From NCBI RefSeq assembly GCF_006716785.1, contig NZ_VFPQ01000001.1, positions 4,464,001 through 4,528,000 of the forward strand: 64,000 bases of DNA. The letters run 5' to 3'. Under the pieces are notes generated by a model. The model did no database searches. It had not been told where the DNA came from and was given only the letters and a program-made list of their open reading frames with translations. Position numbers and translations under genes: made by a program. Every line of letters begins with the position of its first letter. Within the stretch, counting starts at the first letter, position 1. This DNA comes from Thermopolyspora flexuosa. GTDB lineage: Bacteria; Actinomycetota; Actinomycetes; Streptosporangiales; Streptosporangiaceae. This document shows positions 17,305-27,451 of this stretch, in pieces.

Positions 17305-19539
17305 TCAGCGGGAGCGGATCGGGATCTCGAACCAGACCGCCTTGCCCTCCGGCGTGGGCCGGGAGCCCCAGCGTTTGGTGAGCTGGTCCACCAGGTAGAG
17401 GCCGCGCCCGCCCTCGTCGTTCTCGCCCGCGCTGCGGATGCGCGGCAGCCGCAGGTCCTGGTCGAACACCTCGACCCAGATCGACTTCTCCCCCCGGCGC
17501 AGCCGCAGCCGGAACTCCTTCTCCGGCTCGGCCTCCTCCCCCAGGAGCGGGTCGTCCCAGTCGTCGTACGGCAGCGGCGGCCCGTCGAGCACGAGCGCCC
17601 GCCGCGGCACGTTCGAGTTCGCGGCGTGCAGCACCACGTTCGTCACGACCTCGGAGACGAGCAGGCAGGCGAGCTCGCCGCGTTCCTCTGGAATGTTCCA
17701 AGACGCGAACACTTCCGCGGCCATCCGGCGGGCCTCCCCCACCATGATCGGCTGGGCGGGGAAGGTGCGCTCGGCGGACTCGAGCGTGTCGTCCGCGGAG
17801 CGCAGCACGAGGATCGCCATGTCGTCGTCGATGTCGCCGGGCACGGCGTTGATCGCGGCCTCGGCGATGCGCTCCACCGGCTCGTGCGCGACCTTGGCGA
17901 TCTCCTCGCGGAGCAGCCGCAGCGCCTCGGCGTTGTCGAGCACCGCGCCGTCGCGGGTGGGGCGGCGGTCGACGAGCCCGTCGGTGTAGAGCACGAGCGT
18001 GGCCCCGGGCGGCAGGATCCGGGTCTCCTCCTTGTACACGAAGTCGGCGTGCATGCCGTTGGCCCGCAGGCCGAGCGGCTGGCCCACCTCGGCGATGTCG
18101 AGCTCGGTCACCTCGCCGTCGACGATGAGCAGCGGCGGGGCGTGCCCGGCGTTCGCGAACGACAGCTCGCGCGACCAGGCGTCGTAGACGAGGTACTGGC
18201 AGGTGACCAGCGGCGGGGTGAGCACGTCCGCGTCCTCGTCCTCGCCGGTGCCGGAGCAGCCGTAGTCGTCGGCGTCGGTGGGCGCGACGATCCGGGTCCA
18301 CTCGTCGAGCCGGGCGAGGATGTCCGCGGGCGACTTGTCGTCCTGGGCGAAGGCCCGCAGCGCGGCCCGGAGCTGGCCCATCACCGCGGCCGCCTTCGCG
18401 CCGCGGCCCTCCACGTCCCCGATGACGATGCCGACCCGCCCGGCCGACAGCGGGATCACGTCGTACCAGTCGCCGCCGACCTGGGTCTGGATGCCCTGCC
18501 CGTGGGTGGCGAGCGGCGCGGCCGGGTGGTAGCGGGCCGTGATCTCCAGGCCGTCGAGCTTGGGGACGTGGCGCGGGAGCAGGTGTTTCTGGAAGGACTC
18601 GGCGGTGTTCCGCTCCTCCTCGAACAGCATCGCGTTGTCGAGGGCGATCGCCACCCGGGTGGCGATCGCGCCGACGAGGTCGCGGTCGAACGCGTCGTAG
18701 TGCGGGGAGCGGCGGTCCGACAGGTTCGACAGGGCGAGGTACATCAGCCCGAGCACCTCGCCGCGCACGCACAGCGGCGCCACGATCGCCGAGGTGAGGC
18801 CGATCTCCCCGCACAGCCGGGCGGCCGCCTCGCCGGGCGACGGGAAGGAGGACCTGCTGAAGTCCTCGACGAGCACGGTCTCCTGGCGGCGCAGCGCGAT
18901 CTCCGCGTAGTGGTCCGCGGGATAGTTGATCTCCGCGCCGACCGGCTGCCAGGTGCCGGGCGGCGGCGTCCAGCCGGGCACGTGCACCGACACCCGGCGG
19001 ACCAGCCGGTCGCCGTCCATCAGCTCGATGAAGCAGTGGTCGGCGAACTGCGGCACGAGCATGTCGGCGACCCGGCGCAGGGTCTCCTCGACGTCGAGCG
19101 AGCCCGCGAGGCGCTCCCCGATGCGCTCGAGCAGGCCGAAGCGGTCCTTCTCCCGCTCGTTGCCGCGCATCGCCTCCCGGGCGGTGATGCACATGCCGGT
19201 GATCTCACCGGTCTCCTGGCGCATCGGCACCGCCTGCGCGCGCACGTACAGCAGGGTGCCGTCGGTGCGCCGGACCTCGAAGGTGCCCTCCCAGACGCCG
19301 CCGGCCAGCACGTGCTTGGCGACATCACCCGCGATCGGCTGGCCGGCGTGAAGGGCGTCGATGATCGGCGCGCCGCACTCCTCCGAAGAGCGCCCGAAGA
19401 GCCGTTCGGCGAAGGGGTTCCAGTAGACGATGTTGCTGAACCGGTCGGTGACCACGACGGCCATCTCGGCCTGGTCGAGCACCGCCCGCGGGCTCAGCGA
19501 CGCGGAGACGGCTCGGGTCGAATCCCCCCATCGCTTCAT
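17305..19539 (-). CDS. PAS-GAF-PP2C(SpoIIE)-HATPase phosphatase/anti-sigma-type regulator
   Basis: 744 residues in four modules: a PAS domain (about 20-140, 'AVVVTDRFSNIVYWNPFAERLFG'), a GAF domain (about 150-320), a PP2C/SpoIIE serine phosphatase (about 345-590, with 'GGDWYDVIPL', 'IGDVEGRGAKAA' and 'LVLYTDGLVDRR' carrying the metal-binding aspartates), and a C-terminal HATPase_c kinase-like domain (about 600-744, 'SEVVTNVVLHAANS', 'GGRGLYLVDQLTKRWG'). Such fusions couple a sensor to partner-switching control of sigma factors, dephosphorylating an anti-sigma antagonist (STAS) and/or phosphorylating it. A STAS protein is encoded at 28.4 kb, but a functional link is only inferred. Confidence 0.88.
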   Translation of the reverse strand: MKRWGDSTRAVSASLSPRAVLDQAEMAVVVTDRFSNIVYWNPFAERLFGRSSEECGAPIIDALHAGQPIAGDVAKHVLAGGVWEGTFEVRRTDGTLLYVRAQAVPMRQETGEITGMCITAREAMRGNEREKDRFGLLERIGERLAGSLDVEETLRRVADMLVPQFADHCFIELMDGDRLVRRVSVHVPGWTPPPGTWQPVGAEINYPADHYAEIALRRQETVLVEDFSRSSFPSPGEAAARLCGEIGLTSAIVAPLCVRGEVLGLMYLALSNLSDRRSPHYDAFDRDLVGAIATRVAIALDNAMLFEEERNTAESFQKHLLPRHVPKLDGLEITARYHPAAPLATHGQGIQTQVGGDWYDVIPLSAGRVGIVIGDVEGRGAKAAAVMGQLRAALRAFAQDDKSPADILARLDEWTRIVAPTDADDYGCSGTGEDEDADVLTPPLVTCQYLVYDAWSRELSFANAGHAPPLLIVDGEVTELDIAEVGQPLGLRANGMHADFVYKEETRILPPGATLVLYTDGLVDRRPTRDGAVLDNAEALRLLREEIAKVAHEPVERIAEAAINAVPGDIDDDMAILVLRSADDTLESAERTFPAQPIMVGEARRMAAEVFASWNIPEERGELACLLVSEVVTNVVLHAANSNVPRRALVLDGPPLPYDDWDDPLLGEEAEPEKEFRLRLRRGEKSIWVEVFDQDLRLPRIRSAGENDEGGRGLYLVDQLTKRWGSRPTPEGKAVWFEIPIRSR

Positions 19540-19614
19540 ACGACGGCCACTCCTCGAGGCTGGTTGCGCGCGCAGTGAACCACGGGCACTCCTGGTGAAG
19601 CGGAGGCTGGGCGT

Positions 19615-19639
19615 TCAGGGGAGCGAGGGGTTCCCCTGA
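19615..19639. terminator. Short hairpin between regulator genes
   Basis: TCAGGGGA and TCCCCTGA form a perfect 8-bp stem with a 9-nt loop in the 129-bp gap downstream of the DtxR-type gene and upstream of the phosphatase gene. It may end the DtxR transcript; no T tract is present. Confidence 0.4.
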
Positions 19640-19668
19640 GGGAATTCAACCAAGCGCGCCCCCTCTGG

Positions 19669-20385
19669 TCAGGGCCTTGCGACAAATACGTGTGCGGCAA
19701 CCTCACGTGGAAGATCCACGGGAGTGTCGTCCGCCTGTCCGTCACCGATCACCCGCACACCGTCGTCGGCCACCGCGAGCCTCACCTCGCGTCCGGGTTG
19801 TATCCCAACCTGCTTGAGTTTAAGCATCACCGCGGGGTCACTTTGCACCTGCTCGCTGATGCGGCGGATGACGACGGGCTCGTCGGTGGTGCCCGCCACC
19901 TCGGTCATCGTCATGACCTTCTCCTCGGCCAGGGCCTTGGCCTCGGCCGCGCTCTCGGCGACGCCGAGCTCCTCCAGGCCGGGGATCGGGTTGCCGTGCG
20001 GGCAGCGCGTGGGGTTGCCGAGCAGGGTCACCAGCCGCGCCTCGACGGCGTCGGACATCACGTGCTCCCACCGGCACGCCTCGATGTGCACCTCCTCCCA
20101 GGGCAGGCCGATCACCTGCGTGAGCAACAGCTCGGCGAGGCGGTGCTTGCGCATGACGCGGGTGGCGAGGGTGCGTCCCAGCTCCGTCATCGCCAGATGA
20201 CGGTCACCCTGAACCTTGACCAGACCGTCCCGCTCCATCCGGGCCACGGTCTGGCTGACGGTGGGGCCGCTCTGCTGCAGACGCTCGGCGATACGAGCCC
20301 GGAGGGGCACGATGCCCTCCTCCTCGAGCTCGTAGATGGTCCGGAGATACATCTCCGTGGTGTCGATGAGGCCGTGTGCGGTCAA
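19669..20385 (-). CDS. ideR: DtxR/IdeR-family metal-dependent repressor
   Basis: 238 residues from TTG 20385, which follows GGAGGAG at short spacing and gives the family N-terminus 'LIDTTEMYLRTIYELEEEG'. The winged helix is residues about 5-70 ('ERLQQSGPTVSQTVARMERDGLV'). Metal ligands of DtxR are conserved: the Met in 'DTTEMYL', His and Glu in 'RKHRLAELLL', 'HIEACRWEH' (Cys-x-x-Glu-His) and a C-terminal SH3-like domain ending 'AAHVFVARP'. Proteins of this set bind Fe(II) and repress iron-uptake and siderophore genes. An MFS exporter of the siderophore-exporter type is the next gene upstream on this strand. A manganese-responsive role is less likely given the Cys ligand. Confidence 0.85.
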   Translation of the reverse strand: MTAHGLIDTTEMYLRTIYELEEEGIVPLRARIAERLQQSGPTVSQTVARMERDGLVKVQGDRHLAMTELGRTLATRVMRKHRLAELLLTQVIGLPWEEVHIEACRWEHVMSDAVEARLVTLLGNPTRCPHGNPIPGLEELGVAESAAEAKALAEEKVMTMTEVAGTTDEPVVIRRISEQVQSDPAVMLKLKQVGIQPGREVRLAVADDGVRVIGDGQADDTPVDLPREVAAHVFVARP

Positions 20386-20717
20386 GACTCCTCCAGTCCC
20401 CGTCTCGATGGTATGTCCATTTCGACGGTTCCAGGTGTGGTGAGGCCGTTCCGTTGGGTGACTCATGACCGCCCGTGCGGGCACAGGTTTGGTCTTGGTC
20501 AGACCCTATGGGGAGGACGACCGTGCTGGCCTAATATTCGAACATCGGTGCCGCCGAATTCCTTCCCTTGAGGCCATTCACCCGTTTTGAGATCGACATG
20601 GCGCGGCCGCGGCGCTCGGATACGCGCCGGGCGGTGTGAAAGCGTCACCGGCGGTGTACGGCCCGCCTCGGAACCGGGCCGCGGCCGGAACGCTGTCAGG
20701 GCGCGGTAAAGGCCCGG
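20386..20717. other. Intergenic region upstream of the DtxR-type gene
   Basis: 332 bp without a convincing gene. It carries the promoter region of the DtxR-type gene and the 3' flank of the MFS gene. An AT-richer stretch around 20525-20570 (GCCTAATATTCGAACATC) may be a promoter; I see no clear iron box or terminator. Confidence 0.4.
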
Positions 20718-22010
20718 TCAGGAGGCGTCCGGGCGGTCGGGGGACGCCGAGGGCGACGACCGGCGCAGCGTCTCGGGCACGTACTCGCGGAACGAGCGCA
20801 CCGCGAGGCCGGTCACCACCACGAGCACCGCGCAGATCAGCCCGCCGCTCACCCACGCCGGGGTGAGCCCGACGAGCGACGCGCTCGCCCCCGCCCGCAG
20901 GTCGCCGAGCCGCGGGCCGCCCGCGACCACCACCATGAACACGCCCTGCAGCCGCCCGCGCATCTCGTCCGGGGCGTGGAGCTGGAGGATCGACTGCCGC
21001 CAGGTCGCCGAGATCAGGTCGGCGACGCCGCCGACCGCGAGCAGCGTGACCACCAGCCACAGCTCGGAGACGAGCCCGGCCGCGGCCACGGTGAGCCCCC
21101 ACACCGCGATGGTGAAGGTGAGCGCGAGGCCCTGCCGCCGCACCCGGCCGACCCAGCCGGTGAACAGCCCGCCCGCGACCGCGCCGATCGCGATCGCGGC
21201 CGACAGCCAGGCGTAGGCGTGCGGCGAGTCGCCGAACCGCACCTCGGTGAGCTCGGGGTAGAGCGCCCGGGGCATCGCGAACACCATCGCGATCAGGTCG
21301 ACGACGAACGACATGAGCACCACCGGGCTGGTGGCGATGTAGCGCAGGCCCTCGGCCACGAGGCCGAGCCCGGCCCGGCGGCTCGCCTCGCCGAGCGGCG
21401 GCAGGTGCGGCAGCCGTACCGCGGCGTAGAAGGAGGCGCTGAACAGCACCGCGTCGATGAGGTAGGCGAGGGTGTAGCCGCCGCGGGCGAGCACCACGCC
21501 GGCGAGCAGCGGGCCGAGCACCGAGCCGAGGCTGCTCACCAGGAAGTTGAGGGTGTTCGCGGCGGGCACCTTCTCGATCGGCACGATCCGGGGGATGATC
21601 GCGCCCCGGGTCGCGGAGGTGATCGCGAACCCCATCGACTGGACCGCGATCGCGGCGAGGATCACGTACACGTTGCCGAGCCGGACCCACGCCTGGAGGA
21701 GCACCACCAGCGTGGCGATCCAGGTGATGACCGCGCCGGTGACGAGCAGCCGCCGCCGGTCCATCACGTCCGCGACCGCGCCGCCCCACAGGCCGAAGAC
21801 GATGAGCGGCACCAGGTTGGCGAGGCCGAGCATGCCGACCCACAGCGACGACCCGGTGATGTCGAAGACCTGCAGGTTGACCGCGACGGTGGTGAGCTGG
21901 AACCCGATGAACGACAGGCCCTGCCCCGCCCAGAGCCGGCGGTAGTGCGGCCGGCGCAGCGGCGTGAGGTCGATCGCCACCCGGCGCAGCAACGTCTGGA
22001 GCCCCGGCAC
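20718..22010 (-). CDS. MFS transporter, EntS-like exporter family
   Basis: 430 residues with about 12 hydrophobic helices. It starts 'LTPLRRPHYRRLWAGQGLSF', the usual entry of the MFS_3/enterobactin-exporter-like family; loop motifs 'GAVADVMDRRRLLV' (A-motif, helix 2-3) and 'RGAIIPRIVPIEKVPAANTL' are visible. GTG 22010 is used as start, with GAGGTG upstream. Members export siderophores or drugs by proton antiport. The gene lies on the same strand as the IdeR-type regulator 330 bp downstream, which would suit iron physiology, but substrate identity is not shown by the sequence. Confidence 0.78.
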   Translation of the reverse strand: MPGLQTLLRRVAIDLTPLRRPHYRRLWAGQGLSFIGFQLTTVAVNLQVFDITGSSLWVGMLGLANLVPLIVFGLWGGAVADVMDRRRLLVTGAVITWIATLVVLLQAWVRLGNVYVILAAIAVQSMGFAITSATRGAIIPRIVPIEKVPAANTLNFLVSSLGSVLGPLLAGVVLARGGYTLAYLIDAVLFSASFYAAVRLPHLPPLGEASRRAGLGLVAEGLRYIATSPVVLMSFVVDLIAMVFAMPRALYPELTEVRFGDSPHAYAWLSAAIAIGAVAGGLFTGWVGRVRRQGLALTFTIAVWGLTVAAAGLVSELWLVVTLLAVGGVADLISATWRQSILQLHAPDEMRGRLQGVFMVVVAGGPRLGDLRAGASASLVGLTPAWVSGGLICAVLVVVTGLAVRSFREYVPETLRRSSPSASPDRPDAS

Positions 22011-22119
22011 CCCGTCACCTCGCAGCTCTCGACGAATCCATCGACCGGGGCACTTTATCTGTATTGACCACGTTTTTCGCAGCGGGGGGTGGGCCGCCCG
22101 GTCCGCGGGCCGGACCGGC

Positions 22120-22767
22120 TCAGGGCGCGAGGCGCTCCACGATCCACGCCTCCCCGTCGCGGCGGTAGCGCAGCCGGTCGTGCATGCGGTCGTCCTGCCC
22201 CTGCCAGAACTCGACCACCTGCGGGATCACCCGGAAGCCGCCCCAGAAGTCCGGCACCGGCACCTCGTCCGGCCAGCGCCGCGCCAGCTCGGCGAAGCGC
22301 TCGTCGAGCGCCTCGCGGGACGGCACCACCTCGGACTGGCGGCTCGCCCAGGCGCCGATGCGCGAGCCGTACGGCCGGGAGCGGAAGTAGGCGGCCGACT
22401 CCTCCCGCGGCAGCCGTACCACCTCGCCCTCCACCCGCACCTGGCGGCGGATCTCGTGCCAGGGGAACACGAGACAGGCGCGGGGGTTCTCGGCGAGGTC
22501 GCGGCCCTTGCGCGACTCGTAGTTGGTGAAGAACACGAACCCCTCGGCGTCGTAGTGCTTGAGCAGCACCAGCCGGGCGCTCGGCCGGCCGTCGGCCGAG
22601 CTGGTGGCGAGGACCATCGCGTTGGGCTCGGGCAGCCCGGCCTCGACCGCGTCGACGAACCAGACGGCGAACTGGGCGATCGGCTCGGGCGCCAGGTCCG
22701 ACTCGAGCAGCGGCTTGCCCTGGTAGCTCCGCCGGAGCCCGGCGGGATGCGGGTGCGGTAGTTCCAC
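22120..22767 (-). CDS. pdxH: Pyridoxamine 5'-phosphate oxidase
   Basis: 215 residues from GTG 22767 (further upstream codons look non-coding). FMN-dependent oxidation of pyridoxamine/pyridoxine 5'-phosphate to PLP, the last step of B6 salvage. Family motifs: 'LLESDLAPEPIAQFAVWF', 'NAMVLATSSADGRPSARLVLLK', 'GFVFFTNYESRKGRDL', 'RQVRVEGEVVRLP', 'YFRSRPYGSRIGAWASRQSE' and the C-terminal 'RLRYRRDGEAWIVERLAP', whose Arg and Pro close the FMN site. Length agrees with the family. It is divergent from citrate synthase. Confidence 0.93.
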   Translation of the reverse strand: MELPHPHPAGLRRSYQGKPLLESDLAPEPIAQFAVWFVDAVEAGLPEPNAMVLATSSADGRPSARLVLLKHYDAEGFVFFTNYESRKGRDLAENPRACLVFPWHEIRRQVRVEGEVVRLPREESAAYFRSRPYGSRIGAWASRQSEVVPSREALDERFAELARRWPDEVPVPDFWGGFRVIPQVVEFWQGQDDRMHDRLRYRRDGEAWIVERLAP

Positions 22768-23050
22768 GAGGTGCCATTCTTCCGTGCCCGCTCCGCCGTG
22801 TCCGCGCGGCCGGCTCGCGCCATTCCCGGGGTACGGCCCGCCGGGCGAGGCGGACGCGATCGGTGGGCGCGTCGAGGTGGCAGTCCGCCCCGTTCCCGGG
22901 AACACCAGCCTTTACCTGCGGCGACGCACTCAGAGGGATCCCGGGGGCACGCGTCGCGGGGACAGGGGGTTGAATGTAACTCGCCGGTATCTCGACATCA
23001 AGGGATCGCCCTTGTGTGACAACGCACCTGAGAAAGGGAGGCGGCCGGAA

Positions 23051-24154
23051 ATGTCCGACTTCAAACCCGGGCTGGAAGGCGTGGTGGCCTTCGAAACCGA
23101 GATCGCGGAACCGGACAAGGAAGGCGGCGCCCTGCGCTACCGGGGCGTCGACATCGAGGAGCTTGTCGGGCACGTCTCCTTCGGGCACGTGTGGGGGCTG
23201 CTCGTGGACAACGCGTTCGAGCCGGGGCTGCCGCCCGCCGAGCAGTTCCCGGTGCCCGTCCGCACCGGTGACGTCCGGGTGGACGTGCAGAGCGCACTCG
23301 CCATGCTCGCCCCCGCGTACGGCTTCCGCCCGCTGCTCGACATCGACGACGAGCAGGCCCGCGAGGACCTTGCCCGGTGCTCGGTGACCGCGCTGTCCTT
23401 CGTCGCCCAGTCCGCGCGCGGCCTCGGCAAGCCGATGGTGCCGCAGCGGCTGGTCGACCAGGGCCGGACGGTCGTCGAGCAGTTCCTCATCCGCTGGCGC
23501 GGGGAGGCCGACCCGCGGCACGTCAAGGCGATCGACGCCTACTGGACGTCGGCCGCCGAGCACGGCATGAACGCCTCCACGTTCACCGCCCGCGTGATCG
23601 CCTCGACCGGCGCCGACGTCGCCGCGGCGATGTCGGGCGCGGTCGGCGCGATGTCCGGGCCGCTGCACGGCGGGGCCCCCGCCCGCGTGCTGCACATGAT
23701 CGAGGAGGTCGAGCGGATCGGCGACGCCGAGACCTACGTCAGGCAGGCGCTCGACCGCGGCGAGCGGCTCATGGGCTTCGGCCACCGGGTCTACCGCGCC
23801 GAGGACCCGCGGGCCCGGGTGCTGCGCCGTACCGCCAAGGAGCTCGGCGCGCCGCGGTACGAGGTCGCCGTCGCGCTCGAGAAGGCCGCGCTCGCCGAGC
23901 TGCAGGCCCGCAAGCCCGACCGCGTGCTCGCCACGAACGTGGAGTTCTGGGCCGCGATCGTGCTCGACTTCGCCGAGGTGCCCGCGAACATGTTCACCGC
24001 GATGTTCACGTGCGCGCGCACCGCCGGCTGGGCCGCCCACATCCTGGAGCAGAAGCGCACGGGCAGGCTGGTCCGCCCAAGCGCCCGGTACGTGGGCCCG
24101 GCGAAGCGCTCGGTGCACGACGTGCCCGGCGCGGACAAGGTCCTGTCGCAGTGA
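23051..24154 (+). CDS. citA: Citrate synthase (type 2 / CitA-like)
   Basis: 367 residues. AAAGGGAGG stands about 8 nt upstream of ATG 23051. Condenses acetyl-CoA (or propionyl-CoA) with oxaloacetate at the entry of the TCA cycle. Catalytic residues are visible: His in 'MSGPLHGGAP', His in 'MGFGHRVYRAEDPRARV', and the Asp in 'NVEFWAAIVLDFAEVP'. The short N-terminus ('MSDFKPGLEGVVAFETEIAE', then 'ALRYRGVDIEELV') is that of actinobacterial citrate synthase 2. A 2-methylcitrate synthase function is possible, but no prpB/prpD genes are near. Confidence 0.9.
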   Translation: MSDFKPGLEGVVAFETEIAEPDKEGGALRYRGVDIEELVGHVSFGHVWGLLVDNAFEPGLPPAEQFPVPVRTGDVRVDVQSALAMLAPAYGFRPLLDIDDEQAREDLARCSVTALSFVAQSARGLGKPMVPQRLVDQGRTVVEQFLIRWRGEADPRHVKAIDAYWTSAAEHGMNASTFTARVIASTGADVAAAMSGAVGAMSGPLHGGAPARVLHMIEEVERIGDAETYVRQALDRGERLMGFGHRVYRAEDPRARVLRRTAKELGAPRYEVAVALEKAALAELQARKPDRVLATNVEFWAAIVLDFAEVPANMFTAMFTCARTAGWAAHILEQKRTGRLVRPSARYVGPAKRSVHDVPGADKVLSQ

Positions 24155-25628
<1,474 letters not shown>

Positions 25629-25671
25629 CCCGGCCGGTACGGCTCGCCGTACGCGTGACCGACGACGACGA

Positions 25672-25715
25672 GGCGCGGTCCCGTTCCCGCCGCCGGTGCG
25701 GCCCGGGACCGCGCC
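25672..25715. terminator. Bidirectional terminator between serC and the rhomboid gene
   Basis: GGCGCGGTCCCG (25672-25683) and CGGGACCGCGCC (25704-25715) are perfect 12-bp inverted repeats with a 20-nt loop, between convergent genes, followed on the plus strand by CGTTTCG. Confidence 0.65.
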
Positions 25716-25741
25716 CGTTTCGTCCCGGCGGCGCGGCCGCC

Positions 25742-26407
25742 TCAGTAGTCGCCGTGGGCGAAGGTGCGGCGGCGCAGCATCCAGGCGGCGAGCACGCCGC
25801 CGATGAGGCCGAACAGGTGGCCCTGCCAGGAGATGCCCGGCTGGCTCGGCAGCACGCCCCACAGCAGCGAGTAGTAGAGCACCGCGACCACGACGCCGAG
25901 CGCGATGTCGAGCGAGTGCCGGTCGAAGAACCCGCGGGCCACCACGTACCCGAAGTAGCCGAAGACGAGGCCGCTCGCGCCGACCGTGATGTAGTGCGGC
26001 GGGGTGGTGAGCCAGACGCCGACGCCGCTCACCAGCACGATGATCGCGCTCGCGGCGACGAACCGCCCCACGCCCCGGATCGCCGCCATGATGCCGAGCA
26101 CGAGCAGGGGCAGCGAGTTCGCCATGAGGTGGCCGAACCCGGCGTGCAGGAACGGGGCGAGCGGCACGCCGAGCAGCCCCTCCGGATCGCCCGCGACGAT
26201 GCCGTACCGGTCCAGCCCGAGGAGCAGCGCGAAGTCGAGGATCTCCAGGATCCACATCGCCGCGAGCAGGAGCAGGACCACGGCGACCCCGCCGAGGGCG
26301 CCCGCGAGCAGGCCACCCGACCGGCCGCGGCGGTATCCGCCCGGCGACCTCGGCGTGGGCCGGCCGTAGTATCCCGGACTGCCGTAATACCCCGGATGCT
26401 GGTACAC
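25742..26407 (-). CDS. Rhomboid-family intramembrane serine protease
   Basis: About 221 residues. After a short Tyr/Pro/Gly-rich N-terminus come six or more hydrophobic helices. Rhomboid signatures are present: 'HAGFGHLMANSLPLLVLG' (H-x-x-x-x-N), the catalytic serine in 'ITVGASGLVFGYFGY', and the catalytic histidine in 'SWQGHLFGLIGG'. Rhomboids cleave transmembrane segments of membrane proteins. I prefer GTG 26407, which has GGAGG 9 nt upstream and where GC-rich coding composition starts; ATG 26461 and 26509 are in frame but lie in AT-rich leader lacking ribosome binding sites. Confidence 0.88.
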   Translation of the reverse strand: MYQHPGYYGSPGYYGRPTPRSPGGYRRGRSGGLLAGALGGVAVVLLLLAAMWILEILDFALLLGLDRYGIVAGDPEGLLGVPLAPFLHAGFGHLMANSLPLLVLGIMAAIRGVGRFVAASAIIVLVSGVGVWLTTPPHYITVGASGLVFGYFGYVVARGFFDRHSLDIALGVVVAVLYYSLLWGVLPSQPGISWQGHLFGLIGGVLAAWMLRRRTFAHGDY

Positions 26408-26569
26408 CTCGGGCCCCCTCCACCCCACGGATCTCGGCGGGTAAAATGCGTCAATTCGCATAAACCCGCTTTGCCTGTTCTTTCTTCCCCAATAAACAGG
26501 CTTACCCATAAAGCGGAGAGAAAGGTCCGAAGGTGGAGGCGGGGCGGTACGGCACGGCGTTCCGGTTCG

Positions 26570-27334
26570 CTACTCGCCGCTCCACCGCGGCGCGCGCTTC
26601 TCGGCGAACGCGGCCGCGCCCTCCATCGCGTCCTTGGAGCCGAAGATCGGGTCGACGATCGAGCGCTGCCGCTCGAACATCTCCTCCCGGCTCCAGTCGG
26701 CGGACTCCACGATGATCCGCTTGCTGCCCTTGAGCGCGAGCGGCGCGTTCTCCGCGATCTTTGCGGCGAGCTCCTTCGCCGCGGCGAGCGCCTCGCCCGG
26801 CTCGGTGACCCGGTTGACCAGGCCGAGCTCGGCGAGCCGGGTCGCCGGGTAGAAGTCGCCGGTGAGCGCGATCTCCATGGCGATGTGGTACGGGATGCGC
26901 CGCGGCAGCCGCAGCAGACCGCCCGCCCCGGCGACGAGCCCGCGCTTCGGCTCGGGCAGGCCGAACTTCGCCTCCCGGGACGCCACCACGATGTCGCAGG
27001 AGAGCACGAGCTCGAAGCCGCCGGCGAGGGCGTACCCCTCCACCGCGGCGATGATCGGCTTGGCGGGCGGGTTCTCCACGATGCCGCCGAAGCCGCGGCC
27101 CTCCACCCACGGCAGCTCCCCGCCGAGGAACGCCTTCAGGTCCATGCCGCTGGAGAAGTAGCCGCCGGCGCCGGTGAGCACGAGCACCGAGACGTCCTTA
27201 CGCTCGTCGAGCTCGTCGAGCGCGGAGGCGATGCCGTTCGCCACGGCCGCGTTGATCGCGTTGCGCGCCTGCGGCCGGTTGATGGTGATGACGGCGACCG
27301 CGCCGTCGACCTCGACCTGAACCTCGTCAGCCAC
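26570..27334 (-). CDS. Enoyl-CoA hydratase/isomerase (crotonase) family protein
   Basis: 254 residues from GTG 27334, with GGGAGG upstream. Crotonase-fold motifs: 'AVAVITINRPQARNAINAAV', the oxyanion-hole segments 'GAGGYFSSGMDLKAFLGGEL' and 'IAAVEGYALAGGFELVLSCD', and 'FGLPEPKRGLVAGAGGLLRL', where the catalytic glutamates of hydratases are normally found. These enzymes hydrate 2-enoyl-CoA in beta-oxidation, though the family also includes isomerases and hydrolases. It lies 117 bp downstream of an SDR dehydrogenase gene on the same strand, suggesting a lipid-catabolic pair. Confidence 0.85.
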   Translation of the reverse strand: MADEVQVEVDGAVAVITINRPQARNAINAAVANGIASALDELDERKDVSVLVLTGAGGYFSSGMDLKAFLGGELPWVEGRGFGGIVENPPAKPIIAAVEGYALAGGFELVLSCDIVVASREAKFGLPEPKRGLVAGAGGLLRLPRRIPYHIAMEIALTGDFYPATRLAELGLVNRVTEPGEALAAAKELAAKIAENAPLALKGSKRIIVESADWSREEMFERQRSIVDPIFGSKDAMEGAAAFAEKRAPRWSGE

Positions 27335-27417
27335 CTGTCCTCCCTGGCCTGCACATGGTCACTGGGTACGGCGAAGCGGCGGGGCCGGTGCGCGGGCGGC
27401 CCCGCCGATGGCACGTG

Positions 27418-27441
27418 CCGGACGGGCCCGTGCCCGTCCGG
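27418..27441 (-). terminator. Hairpin between the SDR and crotonase genes
   Basis: CCGGACGGGC and GCCCGTCCGG form a perfect 10-bp stem with a 4-nt loop, about 11 nt beyond the SDR stop codon. It may terminate or attenuate transcription before the crotonase gene. Confidence 0.5.
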
Positions 27442-27451
27442 GGCTCCGGCG